Assembly (NCBI GenBank): GCA_038049695.1
Contig: CP142452.1
Location: forward strand, 28,136,501-28,200,500
Length of the DNA: 64,000 nt
Direction of reading: 5' to 3'
DNA from: Cinnamomum chago
Lineage: Eukaryota > Streptophyta > Magnoliopsida > Laurales > Lauraceae
Below are positions 22,909 through 35,794 of the stretch, in pieces. Numbering within the stretch: position 1 is the first letter of the stretch; every line of letters starts with the position of its first letter. A program made the translations under genes and the position numbers. The notes beneath the pieces are model-generated. The model was not told the DNA's origin. It saw nothing but the letters and a program-made list of their open reading frames with translations, and did not search any database.

Positions 22909-23498
22909 TTACAACATGGAAGGACACTTGGCATCTAGAAATTCCCTGAGCGTCTTGGCCGCTTTCTGACCACCCATGAGTTCTGCCAGTCTCTCGACAG
23001 GAAGAAGAGCAAGTTCAGCTAAACTCTTACACCCATCCATCAAAGCCCTGTAGTTTGAATCAGTCACGCCTGGGAGACGCCTCAAAAACTCGACTGCGGA
23101 TGTGTTATAATTCTCAGCCCTGAAAAAGGGAAAGCTTTCTGTTACCATTAGAGTAACAACTTGGAACAACTTTGCATGATTATTCACCAAAAACAAAACA
23201 AAGAACAAAAGGAAACACACACACAACTTCTCTATGATTGTGCCATTACAGTTGTCAATTTCGTTTTGAACCCTATTTCGGTCTGGCCTTCAAAATGAAA
23301 TGTCTTGGAGTTACATTTCAGAAAAATAAATAAAATCAATATATATATATAGGGAGATGCTCCTATGAGAGATATCTCTCACCTTATATGAGAGATAGGA
23401 GTGGGGGCCCCCATATTTAAGTTGTTGGCATTGGATATGGATGTGAGGGCCCCCACCTTATCTCTCATAGTAAGGTGAAAGCATCTCTCACATGAGCA

Positions 23499-23540
<42 letters not shown>

Positions 23541-26500
23541 GGAATGTTCATATGCATCCATCCCTCACCATAGGGTGAGGGATGCTTCCATAAATGGAGA
23601 GTTTGAAGTACAAAAGGGGGATTTCAAGTACATAGGGTGTACTTGAAACTCTCCATTTATGGAAGCATCCCTCACCCTATGGTGAGGGATGGATGCATAT
23701 GAACATTCCCCATATATATATATGATAAAAAAAATAAAATATAGTTTATGCATTTAATTCATTACAATAAAAACAATATTAAAACATAAAAGTATAAAAT
23801 TTAAGCACATTCATTGCCACAATAAATATTAAACACAATTTTCTTAACAATAAAAGTTGACAACCTTTAAGATTAAAGGTTGGACACATTTCCCACAACA
23901 TTTCGTCAATTTCAACCAAAATCCATGCTTTTGGCAGAAATTGACCAAAAGTTATACTCTGCATTTCGTTTCGGCTTCATGGCTGAAACCAAGTTTTTGG
24001 CTATTTTGGCCAAAAAACGAAACTTCTTAACTTTTCCATGGTAGTGCTAAAATATCTCATAAAAGTTAAAACATGTCGGTCTATACAGTTTCACTAAGAG
24101 TGACATTAGCAACACATAGGCTTTGATCGTTTCATGCTGATGGAATGTATATTCCAAACTTAGGTTGTGTTGTTTCATGCAGGTTTTTTTTTTTTTTTCC
24201 AACCAACCCATTCACCAATTCCTTTTTACCTTTTTTTTTTATCAAAAAGGGATTTCAGCATGTCCCTTTTAGGCTCAGATGGTGGACCTCTACAGTAAAA
24301 TGTTAACGTTTTACCCAAGCTAATTACTAAAGAAATAAAGGGGTTGGTGTTTTTTTTTTTTTTTTATACACGAAATGACATCATATTCCAACTAATAAGC
24401 GAAAAACCATTTGACAAGTTAATAGCAAAAGGAAGAAAAATATATGGAAAACAATAAGGAAAGTACAATTAGAACAGGGTAACAGATAAAATTCTATGAT
24501 AATTGAATACTTCGTTACAGGCAACGTATCATGTCATATAGAATCCAATACTTCATTTTCTATATGACTGATCTCTTCGTGTCACATCCATGGTACCCTT
24601 GTCATATCCACCCTGCATCTGGGTGTCACAGATTAAATTAACAGAAATTTTCAGAATAAACACAGATAGATGTGGCAAGGCTTCCATGATGATGCAACCA
24701 GCTCCAAAAGAATAAGAAATAATAATGCAACTCCATTGCAACAAAGAAAATAAATAAATAATATAATCTTGAGATTCTGAATGCTAAATCTGTTTCCCAC
24801 CTCACATCATTCTCCACAATCCCCTCTTCAGTTGGGACACCAACTCTCATTGCCTTGCTCTCATCGGGTTCATCCTGATTAGCCTTCAGTGAAGCAAATA
24901 TTTCTGCTGTTGCATGCAAGCTGCGGGACCAAACAAGCCGCAGACGAGGAAAGTGCAGAACAAGTAATGACAACTTGGATATTATGCTTGTTGGCACAAC
25001 ATCATCACCAATATCACTTGCAGACTACAAAAGGCAATGACCATAATAAAAATGAAAGTTGACTTCCATTCAAAGAATTTAAGTTAAAGAGAGTGATCAC
25101 ATTCACGCACGCTCAAATACCTGAAAAGAAAAGCTCTTATCCTGTGAAAACTCAATTAGAAGCACAGGTATTCTATAGTAACGGGCCATGGTTTCTACTT
25201 GGTTATAGAGACGGCCTGATGCAAAGCTTGAGAAAAGATCTGCAATACTCTTTCGCTCGACACAAATCAAAGGTGAAAGCACATAGTCCCCAACTTCCAG
25301 TGTCACGGGTATAATCCGCATGCCTTTCTGGTGGAGAACATTTGGGAGGCTGCTCATAAATTCTCTTATGTCGACTATGACCTGGAAAACAATACAGAGA
25401 ACCATATTAACAAGGAAAGATTATTTGGCAACAAAATTTAATGCATACAGATACTTTTCCTTATAATAGTGACCTGCATCTCTCTCTCTGCTGCTTTTCT
25501 ACCGCCTGCCTTCCTAGTTATCGAATTCTGTGAAATAAGCGACTCATTGGATGCATCTAACCCAAGACAACGCCCATCCTGGTAAAAATCCAGATCAGTT
25601 ACCCACTCGTATGGGTAATACAACAGTGCAATGTAAAATGTAAAAGTCATTAATGGAAATTGTCTACAGTAACAAAAGCACGACAGCATTCATCTAAATC
25701 TATTATATGTTATAAGCTGCACAGGGATTGGTAGTATTCTTGTCATGACTTAAACTGCATGAAAACAATCATATTAACGAACATTAGTGGTCTATACTCT
25801 TTGGGTTTACCAAAGGAGGGTAAGGCCCATGCCAGACAAGACCCCATCAACGGGTCCTTCTGGGAACACTAATCTACACACACATAAGAACTGCACCATT
25901 AGTCCACTTCTGGACAAAAAGGCAGCATAAGAACCTAGTGGGAACATTTACCTCTTTAATAGTGTGTTTTATTTTAATGTTACCACTTCTTTATTAGTTA
26001 GTTATTATTTCTTAAATTTGGTTGCTTAGTCACAAGATTTGGCTCAGGATAGATCAGCAAGGAGAAACATAATTCATGTAGCAGACCCTAACATGGTTGG
26101 GACAAGGCTCTGATGATGATGAGTCACAACTCATAAAGGAAAATCTGTCATTGTTGCTTCCAATTACAGAATCATAAAAAGTTAGAGATGGATGGCTAAG
26201 ATGTGTTTTTCAGTAACAAAAAAGGTTATAGCATATAAATATGAAAATGAATGAACACAACTATATAAGGTTTTAAATGATTATCTTCCATACAACAGAT
26301 TGACATTGGTGGGCATGATAGTTGAGAATTTCATTTCAGACCCCATTTCAGTTTGGCCTCCAAACCGTTTTGGAAAAAAAAAATACGCATGTAGAAAAAG
26401 TATATATCAAGTATTAAAATTTTAAAATATGCATTGAAGAAGATATAAAAGGAGGCTATCTGAATGCAGGGGAAAAGAAATAAAAGAACACAGCCCAAAC

Positions 26501-29500
26501 TACCCAGATATAAAGAAATGAAAATGAAGGAGAAAGGAGAAAGGAGGAGGAATTGGAAGACGAGTTCTAAAGCCTACTTGGCAGCAGCAGTCCTTCAGTC
26601 AAACGAACTGCGAACTGAAAAAGGAGGATAGGGCCTTCTTTCTGTTAAAAAAAAAAGTTACTGAAAATTTACATCATCCACTCTAATTATTTCTTCAAAA
26701 ACTTCAGCTGAAATGGTCCAAAATTTTCACCAAAAAGAATTGCTTGGCGGGGCGGGGGTGGGAATTTTCAGTTTGGTTGACTGACTGAACTGAAATGTTT
26801 TGGAAATTTTGGCTGAACCAATATTTTTTAGCCAACCAGAAAATAACTTCATAATTATGGCCTGAATACGGAATACCCCGTTCCCTTCTAGAGTAACCTA
26901 GTCAGTCCACTCTATAGCTAGGTTTCAGCATGCTTATTCATGCTGTCCTTACTCTTCAGTTGTGGTTGGTGGTTTGGAAAAGGGAAAAAACCTGGCTGTG
27001 ATTGGTCATGAGGCTAGAGAGTTTGGGTGTGTCGAGCTTGTTGATTAACAAGTTGACGGATTCTTTTTCTTCTTGACTTGATCACATATGAGGTAACTGA
27101 GAAGTGACACAAGTCAACAAAAGGAAAATTACATCAACAACAAGAGAATATTGATGTCTGTCTCTATGACTAGTGCATCCTAAACTATGATGGGTATGAG
27201 ATGTATGCGTAAGGACATGATATGGTAGGGATACAGATTTTACACATAAAAAGATGAAGTATTGGATATGATATTGATACAATGCATTGCCTATTTTCAA
27301 AGATCTTGGTATCATAAGTCCAAGATCAAGATAAATTGGGGTTAAAAGGATCTAACCCTATGGACTGTTTGCTGCACTTGAAATTCATACTGGTACTCAT
27401 CACATAAAATACTTATTATTGACTTTAAATTTAATCCTAAGAAACACATCCGAACACAAAGCTAATTAACATGGCTACAGTTCCTGGTTTTAAGTTTGTA
27501 AAATATACAGGGACTGGACACCACAGTATCAGTCATCATCCCTGAAAACCAAATGCAAATCAATTTTGAATAATAGAAACACACTACTTGAAGAAACGAT
27601 AGAAAAGAAAAAAAAAAGAAGAAGAGAGAAAAAGTCAGCATAATATACATAGAAAAGAATATGGAAAAAATTCAACTAAAGTTACATAAATCGGAAAAGT
27701 GAAACTGCACGCCAAGAGAAACAAACCTGATCAACAGGGATCATCATCAATGACTTCTGCCTTATCAATGATTCAAATGCTCCATTTTCCCTGCGTATGC
27801 TAGCCTCAAACTTTTGAACCTCTGTAGAATCTTCATAGAACAAGAAATAAACTTTCAGCTTCTTCAACGGGTTATCTGCTTTATAAATTTCAATTTCTCT
27901 CACAAAAGCCATGTCTGGCTGGTAAACAACAATTGCAGAGGGCTTCATAACATCAAGAATATGTGGGTCGCTATCAAGCACATAGAAATGCACTGGTGGA
28001 AGCTGCTTGGCACATTTAAGTTCTGAGTTGTTAAACTCCTCAGTATGCTTTCTAAGAATGTTCTTGTCGCTACTAGTTTGTAAATGTTCCTGGAGATCGG
28101 CTATGTCTATAGGATCAATACCAGCCCTCTGGCATCTACTTTCTAATCCAGATATATCAGATGCAACTTTCTTTGGTACAACAGTTTCAGATACTTTAAC
28201 CTCAACCGCTTTCCCTCTCTGGCTCCTTCCTCTTCCTCTTCCTCGTCCTCTTACTCTTCCTCTGCCACGTCCCCTGCCAGGAAGAGGCTGAAAATTGTCT
28301 CCAGCATCAACTTCCTCCTTTGTTAGATTGTTTATCTCTGATGCTGCTGCCATCAGGGCATCACGTTCCAGCTTAAAATTGCTAGTAGCTTCAGTATTCT
28401 CTCTAGCCACAGCTGGAACCAGTCCATTCAGTATACCAAATCCTTTTGGGTCCTTAGATTTCTTCTTAGCACGTGTTCGTAAGCCATACAACTCTGCCTT
28501 ACCCAGCAAGTATTTCTCCCACTCTTTTTGCATTACCTGCACCAATGAAAATAAAGAAATAGCAGTCAATAAGGGCCTATTTGTTTCATGCAATTGAATT
28601 CCTAGGAATTTTAAGTCTTTGGATTTTTATAAGTGGTTAAAAATGAAGAATCAAAGGTCAATATTCAAAACTGACCATCAAATAACCTCTCCTTTAATGG
28701 AAGATGCGAAATGAAACCCAACCAATTCAAATCCTAGGAAAATCAAGGGCCCATCTATGTCGCTACCTTTTATCCTTAACCCCTCACCTCTTTAAAATTG
28801 CTCCGGCGGAGCTCATTTACTATGAATTCCTACGTGTACAATTCCTATCTATTCTATGCAAACAAACAGGCCCAAAGCAAACCAGAACCAAGAATAGACA
28901 CCATGTTATATAGGTAGAAATGGAAACCAACTGGGAATGAAGTCAGGTCAATGGGTAGCCAAGATCCAGTTTAAGTTACCGTCAGACACATACCCGAACC
29001 AAACAGTACAATGGGTCCAGGATACAGGCTCGAGATATCTACCAGAACGCCAGGACCTGGCCAAATATGTTTGCCAAGCTCTAAGTACTTTTAGACAAAA
29101 ATCAACAAAAACATTTCAGAAGAAATGCAGGTGCAGAGGTTACCAATGCAATTTCAAATGAAATAAAGAGAAGGCTTGAAACAACAGTGGGCTGCACTAT
29201 TATTTTTTACAAGGTAAGTGGGCAACACATGCTGAGTAGTTCCCCGTAGCAGTTATATTTATGTTTTTTTTTTAGTGAATGCAGTTAAAAGATGGTGCAG
29301 CCAACTTCTTTGCTTTATGTTTTTTATGTTCATCAAGTCCCTAAATGCTAAGGATTGGTTTCAAAAAGTTTACTTGGAATCTTTTTTAGTTTGCTAAAGA
29401 GTTCATGCCAGATTAAGAAAAGCTGTAACAATATTAAGTTAAACCGTTAGGAAAGAGTCCTTCATTTTTTGAAAGTGGTTTTCCAAATCCTTTTGTAACC

Positions 29501-32500
29501 AAGATTCATAAACAACCCCCAGCCCAGATACGGATATGGATACGGACACTGATACAGGGATCGGGGATGACTTCTCACTTTTGAAAATCTAGGACAGGGA
29601 TACGGATAGAGGTGTCCTAATTTTTTCTTTACATCACTTTTGAATAAATGAGATTATAATTCTTTTTGTCCATTTCTAGCATTTTTTATGGTGAGAAGTA
29701 AAAATACTAAAAGAACTATATGAAATAAAGTAACTTTATAAGTAGGATATGTTAAACTTGGTCCATAGAAGTATCGGTGCAGTATCAGATACCAATACAA
29801 GTGTCGTATCGGTACAATATAGATATGCTGGGCTTCTACAAGTATCCGGGTATCATGGGTCCAAAGAGACATTATTCTTTAGGTCCAATGGGGTAACATC
29901 AAAGCCAAGCACAAGGGAGCCAATCCTAGCTTAAGCTTGGCTTGTGAGTTGTGAGACAGCAATCCAAGCTTGAGCGCAAGGTCGACCTAGGTGAGCCAAG
30001 GTAGCTTGGCTTGTTGACATCCCTAGATATGTGCAACTGGGGAGGTTTGAGAATCTTAAAAGCCTTAGACCAATTGTAGAACTAGAGACTGATTCTTCCA
30101 ATATTATAGGTTGGGTGGACTCCTAATACATTAATATCTTGTACAATATCAAGGCCTTATTCGAATCTATTGAGGCCAACTTTCAGTACATATTAAAGGA
30201 AGCTGATAAAGTCGAAGGTCTAGCAACTATTGTGATCTTGTTTTGTGGCATCTTTTTTAACTTGTTATTGGCCTTGTGACTGGTATCTCTGTCAAACCAT
30301 ATGGATATCTTTGCATTTGCGTCAACGTTTTAGGGTTACCAATCAAAAAGTCATGTTTTGTTCGTATACATGGCCAGCAAATATATAGATATCCACGTAA
30401 GATATATCAGACAAGAGAACAAAAAAGAAAAAATGGACAAAGAGAAAAGTACCACCATGGATTTTGATTGAGAGAGAACTATATTAAAAATTATACTGGC
30501 ACAAATAAGTAATTGATGAGGTCAATAAATGAAACTCAGTTTAAAAAATATATACTGGATACATATGGCATCTAAGAATACACTGCCCACACGATTAACA
30601 GAGAATAATGCAGTTAAAGTCATTAACACTCACCTTTTGTGGGCCCATCATCATGCAATCTTCCAGCTGCATGCAAGTGCGCTCATCTTTACAAGCTACT
30701 AAAACAATTCCACTGTCATCCCCTGCATCTTCAACAGTAAATTCTCGTTCACTCGAAGGAGCTGTCTTTTGTCTTTCGTCTTCTATTTCTTCCAGTATTT
30801 CCTGGAATAAATCAGGTAATGCACATTCAATCAAAGAGAGATACCTAAGATTCATGGAGACCTTAGAATTTTCCTGGTACTTAAAAATGCACAACTGTTT
30901 ATTTAAAAGTGTCAAACGTAAATTGTATGGGGCACTTTAAAGCACTAACTTGCATAGTAAAATCATCTCTCTACGACAGCAAGCTGGGAGTTTCAAGAGA
31001 ATCAAGTATCACATCAAGAACAAAGATACACTTTTTCTATGTTCCCAAAACCTACAAGAACAAGAAGAAACTGAATAGAAAAAAATGTCTAACAAAAACA
31101 GTTGATACACTTCAACGTATTCCCACAATATGCCATATCATCCATTTAGAAATATGACATCCAAGAGAATCAACAGACACACAGAAACAACCAAACAAAC
31201 ATACACATTTCAAGAAGAAGAGAACGGATTCCATGAAGAAGAAGGGAGGACACGCACAGACACGTTTCAATAAGATGAAGAAAGAGAACAGATGCCCATT
31301 TCAAGTGAGGAGAATGAAGGGCAAAAAAACCAAAAAATAATGAAAGGCAACACAAATAAGGGATCACTTTTCCACTTAGCTAGCTAGATATCATGCCCAA
31401 TCAGAAGATAGACCAAAACATTCCTAAATCTTTCCCTGATGCGCCATACTGTTCCTTTTGAATACAGGTGATGGTGCACACTTTTCACTATTGAGAAAAG
31501 GTTAGCATTGACGATCGTAATAAGATATAGAAATAAATAATGATATAAATCAAGTATTATTACTCCAATGATCAACAAACCATGCACAAAGTTGATAAAT
31601 GCACATATCAATCAAGTACTACCATTTCATTTTCCAATTAAATCAAATTTGTTCAATTTGGAGCAAATAGTTGGATAAACTAATTTCTTAACAGTATCCA
31701 CTTAAATCAAATCAGCAGTTTAATCATCAACAACAACAACAATAGATGCTTTGAATATTCACATAAAGCAATGGAACTCACTTACTCACACGTAACACCT
31801 TCCATTTGGGGGATTCCTCCAACACTTCCTCCAAAACCACTCCAGAACTTGTAACTGTCTTCACATCATCTTTTCCACTGGAAGAAGCAGCTCCACCTGT
31901 TACATGAAAACCACAAGAAGAGGGATAAAACAGCATTTAATATATACTTCCAGACAGCAAATTGAATCGAAAGGAGTTCTCTTTCTTATTGAATTTCCCC
32001 CAAAACTACCAAATCCATAACTACTTCAACAAACATGGAATAACAACTATACATTAGAATCTCCCACCTTCTTTCACTTTCCTTTTCTTGCTTGGTGCAT
32101 TCTTACTATCCAAAGCCACCTTCCCACCTTCAGATGTGACCAATTGAAACACCCGCTTCTTCGCATACTCAAAAATCTTATGGCTCGAATCGGCGAAAAT
32201 CCAAACAGAGCGAACACCTTCTGAAACTCTGAGAGTATCCAAGTACTTCAAGTAAGTCACAGCATCGTATCGAACGAGATAATCGAGCAATTTCCTCAGC
32301 GTCTGCAAATCGGAGACCAGCTGCTTCGTCTTCTTCCCAATGGTATGCCAGATAGGATCAAGCTGCCTCCTCACAATCTCATCAAATGACTTGAACAGCC
32401 CATTCTCCACAGTGAGGTCATCCACATCGACCTTATTCGTCTTCCTGAGCTCCTTCAAGCAGGCGTCCATGGCCCCGACCACGGCCTTCTGTATCCCCTT

Positions 32501-33142
32501 CATGAGGGGTGAAAGAGGGACGCGGACGTCGACGACCTCCGGCGGGGTCCTCTCGAGTTGCTCGGAGACGAGGACGTGGAAGCGAGGCCAGAGGTGGAGG
32601 CGGCGGATGAAGAGGCACTTCATGATGCGCTCGGCCTTGGCAAAGGCGGAGATCATGGCGTGGGGGCGGTCGGAGAAGGCGCGAACGTAGGCAGGGGAGC
32701 GGAGGGAGCGGAGGATGCGGACGGCGAAGGCCTCGGTGGAGGTGTCGGATAGGGTGTGGGCGTTGAGGATGAGGAGGCCGGCGATGGAGGAGGTGGGGAG
32801 CTTGGAGGTGAGGAGGTCGACGATTAGGATGCGAGGGGTGATGAAGAAGATGGAGCCGGTGGAGTAGAGGGATTGGCGGAGGTTGGAGGGGAGATCGAAG
32901 GATAGCTCGGAAGGTATGGTGGAATTAGGGTTAGGGTTGGGGGATTGGGAGAGGGAGCGGAGGATGGTGGATTTTTGGGAAGGGGATGCTGAGAGGATGA
33001 GAAGAGTGCCTTGTGAAGGGGAGTGGAGTCGGAGGAGAGTGGATATGAGGATGTGGAGAGAGAGTCCTGATGACATAACCACTAGACCTCCATTGGGGTC
33101 TTCAAGAAGATCTGATATTATGTGCTCATGGAATCCCACCAT
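22909..33142 (-). CDS. UVH1: DNA repair endonuclease XPF/RAD1 (UVH1)
   Basis: Catalytic subunit of the XPF-ERCC1 structure-specific nuclease, which cuts 5' of lesions in nucleotide excision repair and acts in crosslink repair and recombination in the nucleus. Eight exons (minus): 33142-32068, 31896-31790, 30801-30634, 28536-27727, 25578-25474, 25381-25121, 25024-24801, 23119-22909. All introns have GT/AG ends and the phases close to 2,961 nt, 986 residues, near the length of Arabidopsis UVH1. Residues 1-360 are the inactive helicase-like region. The nuclease core is in exon 6: GDYVLSP (about 786) then [10 protein letters not shown] (about 796), keeping the catalytic D and ERK..D. The C-terminal HhH domain that pairs with ERCC1 is in exon 8 ([10 protein letters not shown]). 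An Arg-Gly-rich tract (about 536-559) lies in exon 4. The start ATG is the first in frame, followed by [15 protein letters not shown]. No break is seen. The introns hold mobile elements. Confidence 0.95.
23350..23513. mobile_element. Fold-back MITE in the last XPF intron
   Basis: Imperfect inverted ends: the left reads GGGAGATGCTCCTATGAGAG, and the right contains CATGAGCATCTCTCAT. The core GTTGGCATTGGATATGG matches the MITE at 12148-12295 in reverse. It lies between TA repeats. Confidence 0.7.
23539..23711. mobile_element. Near-perfect 173-bp hairpin element in the last XPF intron
   Basis: Arms of 73 bp (GGGGAATGTTCATATGCATC at the left, its complement at the right) pair with one mismatch seen, around a loop of about 27 nt. 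Within each arm a smaller inverted pair ATCCCTCACC..GGGTGAGGGAT is also present. It is flanked by (TA)n on both sides, as expected of a TA-targeting MITE. No coding capacity. The extreme arm identity suggests a young insertion. Confidence 0.85.
26318..26870. repeat. Dispersed repeat in XPF intron 4, related to 23248-24030
   Basis: The left part (AATTTCATTTCAGACCCCAT, then CAGTTTGGCC) resembles 23255-23290 in intron 7. Both stretches end with sequence rich in TTTGGC and GAAACC/GAACC in the inverse sense (23960-24030; 26790-26850). They may be two copies of one TIR element family; precise ends and target duplications were not found. Confidence 0.35.
28573..28873. mobile_element. TIR MITE in XPF intron 3
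   Basis: 301 bp: left end GGGCCTATTTGTTTCATGCA, complement of right end GGGCCTGTTTGTTTGCATAG. The GGGCCTGTTTG terminus is common in plant PIF/Harbinger (Tourist) and hAT MITEs. Flanking TAA on the left and AAA on the right would be an imperfect 3-bp target; the superfamily is therefore open. Confidence 0.6.
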
Positions 33143-33500
33143 CCTTCTTTCTTTGTTTCTTCTTCTTCTTCTTCTTCTTTGTTTTCAGTTTTAGGAAATG
33201 GAATGGAAGATGAGATACAAGAGAAGAGAAGAGAAGAGAAGGGAACACTAAAAAGTTGAAACCAAACACTTATTTCCTCTTTTTTCTCTCCCACCACGCC
33301 AGGGAATGTGATTTCTCTCTTGGCGGGAATATAGAAGAGAAACAAAAACTTCCAACAGATCCTCCGTCTCTCTCTCTCTCTCAAAAAGCATATGGAGACA
33401 AACTCCGGTTTTAGAACAGCAAGAGGAAGAAACCCTTCCCATTGCTCTTCTGAGACCAAGTAGACATCTCCGGATGTTTGTTTTGAAATGTAGTGGTAAA
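33143..33500 (-). promoter_or_regulatory. Probable 5' UTR and proximal promoter of XPF
   Basis: A GA-rich leader on the minus strand (GAGAGAGAGA around 33368-33381, AAGAAGAAG repeats around 33158-33178) precedes the ATG at 33142. No convincing TATA box was found, in keeping with a housekeeping promoter. The transcription start is unknown. Confidence 0.4.
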
Positions 33501-33606
33501 GTAATCTCGGCCGTCAAGATTCTTACTTTATCATTAGAATTTTTATTTTAGGGATATTTGCTAAAAAAATCCCACTAAACGTGAAAAGTGAAAACCACAA
33601 TTGACG

Positions 33607-33671
33607 ACTCCAATCTACCCCATATATATATATTATATTATATATATAATATATATTATAATATATAATAT
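33607..33671. repeat. AT palindromic tract
   Basis: Alternating TATA/ATAT blocks, largely self-complementary. A short piece of the same tract also separates the two duplicated units that follow. Confidence 0.6.
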
Positions 33672-34139
33672 AAGCATCAGTTTTTCGTCGACTTTGTAGG
33701 GCCACTTTGTCATCCACTGTAGGGCCACTTTGTCATCCAGTCACCCACCCATCCACTGATATACAAATACGTGGCTGAAAGATAGTTTTTCATAAATCAG
33801 CAGAGGTACTCTTCCTCAAATCTAAATTTCTCATTCCCGTTTTGCCGCTGTTTTGTTGATGCCAACGAAACCTAAATCCTAAAATTGACACTTCACTTAT
33901 AATATATAATAAAAGCATCAGTTTTTCGTCGACTTTGTAGGGCCACTTTGTCATCCACTGTAGGGCCACTTTGTCATCCAGTCACCCACTCATCCACTCA
34001 TATACAAATACGTGGCTGAAAGATAGTTTTTTATAAATCAGCAGAGGTACTCTTCCTCAAATCTAAATTTCTCATTCCCGTTTTGCCGCTGTTTTGTTGA
34101 TGCCAACGAAACCTAAATCCTAAAATTGACACTTCACTT
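33672..34139. repeat. Recent 241-bp tandem duplication
   Basis: The copies at 33672-33900 and 33913-34139 start AAGCATCAGTTTTTCGTCG and differ at about three or four bases by eye. Each contains an internal repeat of TGTAGGGCCACTTTGTCATC. It lies just beyond the XPF 5' flank. Confidence 0.88.
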
Positions 34140-35794
34140 GAAAAACAAGAAAAAAAATTAGAGGAAAAAAAACACATTAGGGAGTCTCATTCTTCTACAT
34201 CTTTCCACCATCAAAACTTATGATTTTTTAAGTGCATTCAATGAATCCGAGCATCTATTAACCTCTACCAATGATAGATCATCTTCTCATCTATTATCAT
34301 CTTCTCTATTCATCTCCATATATTCTATTTCTCCATTCAACACCCGATTTTCTCACATATTTTCATCATCTTCATTCACATCATTTCTTTTCCTGTTTTT
34401 CAATACTTAAGCTTTGATTGTGTATTGTTTTGTGTAATTTGTCTTTCTTAGTTTCACTTTCTAGTTTGGCATTTTGGACGATTTTGGTTTTCTTCTCATT
34501 CAGCTATGCTAATGAGTTGGTAGTATTCTTGAAATAGATGTATGAAACATGTTTTCTTGATATGGCAGATTGCAATATTCTTGGCACAGGCAAATAGATA
34601 TGTAAAGTAACAATGCTTCATTTTGGATTCGAATTTGTTCAATAGTAAATGTACTTATTGCAACGCTTCTCTTAGTATAATTAGTAGAGATTTTGCTCCC
34701 AAAAAAAATAAAAGATCAATTTTTTTAGGAAAAAAATAAAAAAATTGTGTTCGTCTCCATTCCCTATCTGTAACCCCACTTTTAATACAGTGTACAAATA
34801 TTAGCTAAAAAGTCAATGATGTTTTCCTCTACGTTTCTTGCTTTAGAATGTGAATTTAAAATAAACATTAACTACTCGTGAAATCCAGAATAAACTAGCG
34901 AGTTCGAGAGTTAATAAAAACTAATGAGTCACAGAATACTTTAGTGCGTGAATGCAGTCGAATCTCAATGTCCCAAGAGATAAAGTAAAGGGCAATTTGG
35001 TCTAAAAAAATGAAGTCTACGGTATAAGACATTTTTAGGCATTACATGTATTTGATAATGCTTTTGGAGGTATGGATATATTTGAAGCTTCTTTTGGTAA
35101 AGCCCCTAAATATTTTTCATATGATTTTTTTAATTCTTTCAATTCATGTGAATCTAATTCTTTATTGTTTATTCTATTTTTCTTCATGGATTAAACCAAA
35201 TGACTAAAAATAAGAAGGATTGAACCTTCACCTGTCGCCTAGCTCGTAATATCCTATATATATTAAACTCATGGCTATTTTTCATGAGTAGTGATCAAAA
35301 TTTCTAAATATTTCCATTCGAAAACCCCTATTTCTGCCGCCAAAAAAAGACAAACAACATGCAGAAATATAAACTCATATTTTGAAACTTTGATTTTCTA
35401 GAAGCAGTAAGATTTTTCATTAACAAAATTTGAAACTTGGAGTTGACTTGGTCCAATTTGAATTCTGAGTTCCATGTGACTCGACCACCTCAACTCAACT
35501 CAAGGGTCAGCAGGGAGTGAGTCGCACCTAGAATCCAAGTTTTTATTCCTTTCAAACCTTGTCATAAAACAATCACAATCATGTTTAATTATAGCTCCCA
35601 TTACGGATGGAAACTATTCCTTATTTTATTAGTAAAATAACCTCAAATTTGGATTTAGAATAGGTCATGAACAAGCAATTCATTCTTTTTTTTTTTGTAA
35701 AAAATAGATTTTCAGAGTATTTATATATAAAAAATTACCCAAAAAAAATATATCAAATGAATGGTAGAATAAGAAGAGTTTAGCATTAACCACT
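34140..35794. other. AT-rich intergenic DNA
   Basis: No gene or bounded element seen. Pyrimidine-rich and TTTT/AAAA runs only. Confidence 0.4.

Noticed and set aside
28007-28597. Plus-strand frames opposite XPF exon 4
   Set aside because: Antisense shadows, including the one over the RG-coding tract.
29521-29850. GATACGG/GTATCGG phrases as a bounded transposon
   Set aside because: The phrases recur loosely, but no inverted ends or target duplication could be found.
32340-33194. Open frames antisense to XPF exon 1
   Set aside because: Shadows of a GC-rich coding exon on the other strand.
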